Positions 4,960 to 5,034 of a stretch of DNA of 5,034 bases are shown here, piece by piece; within the stretch, counting starts at the first letter, position 1, and every line of letters begins with the position of its first letter. Position numbers and translations under genes: made by a program. This DNA comes from JBGLNJ01 sp964353405 (GTDB taxonomy: Bacteria; Chloroflexota; Anaerolineae; Fen-1058). Under the pieces are notes generated by a model. That model did not search any database. It was not told where the DNA came from and saw only the letters and a list, made by a program, of their open reading frames with translations. Where the stretch lies: NCBI GenBank assembly GCA_964353405.1, contig CAYGWJ010000011.1, forward strand, positions 1-5,034, written 5' to 3'.

Positions 4960-5034
4960 CTACTTGTGGTTTGCACTCGCTACCCGCTCGTCAATGCCAC
5001 GGATCAGCGAATAGCAAACCGGCTCGAACCACTT
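4960..5034 (-). CDS. C-terminal end of an unidentified upstream gene (partial)
   Basis: The minus strand is open from the window edge to a TAG at 4960-4962, reading KWFEPVCYSLIRGIDERVAS then ANHK. It has no start here, so it would be the last 24 residues of a gene lying beyond the window. The stop is directly adjacent to the alternative GTG 4959 of the GNAT gene, the close spacing expected of co-transcribed genes. I do not recognise the family. Because it is only 24 codons, an accidental open frame cannot be excluded. Confidence 0.4.
   Translation of the reverse strand, partial: KWFEPVCYSLIRGIDERVASANHK

Overview
This 5,034-base window has mid-to-high GC and probably comes from an environmental bacterium, most likely of the Chloroflexota (Anaerolineae-like) type. 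That assignment is an inference. It rests on two interspersed repeat styles often seen in such genomes: a CATTCCGAGCG.../...CGCTCGGAATG inverted-repeat element, and a CCACGAAG...CTTCGTGG hairpin repeat. It also rests on the mix of gene families. No rRNA, tRNA, CRISPR array, transposase or integrase is visible.

Layout, left to right. Positions 1-144 hold three small hairpins in front of a strong ribosome binding site and a short membrane-protein ORF (145-351, +). A 157-bp MITE-like inverted-repeat element follows (356-512). It abuts the 5'-truncated, frameshifted remnant of a VOC/glyoxalase-family gene (512-846, +). A non-coding stretch (847-1142) with three more inverted repeats leads into the main gene of the window (1143-2441, +). 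This is a fusion of an AadA-like nucleotidyltransferase with a GNAT acetyltransferase. Convergent to it is the C-terminal scrap of a second VOC gene (2481-2663, -), then an intact M55 D-aminopeptidase gene (2762-3562, -). That gene's upstream side is filled by three tandem ~95-bp hairpin repeats (3582-3847). Next comes the C-terminal remnant of an MFS transporter (3880-4152, -), directly downstream of and in frame with an intact ZmaR-type GNAT acetyltransferase (4171-4938, -). The last 75 bases carry the tail of an unidentified upstream gene on the same strand.

How the parts fit together. The window reads as an accessory neighbourhood of small-molecule modification genes: a nucleotidyltransferase, two GNATs, two VOC remnants and an efflux-type MFS remnant. 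These families commonly include antibiotic-inactivation or export proteins, but no substrate can be read from the sequence. The three broken genes are all 5'-truncated C-terminal pieces next to repeats or gene junctions, which suggests repeated recombination or gene replacement. The M55 peptidase appears to be an independent, fully conserved enzyme. I see no convincing evidence for a wholly new system. The most notable items are the two-enzyme fusion with its structured leader, the nested inverted-repeat element, and the in-frame GNAT-stop-MFS junction.
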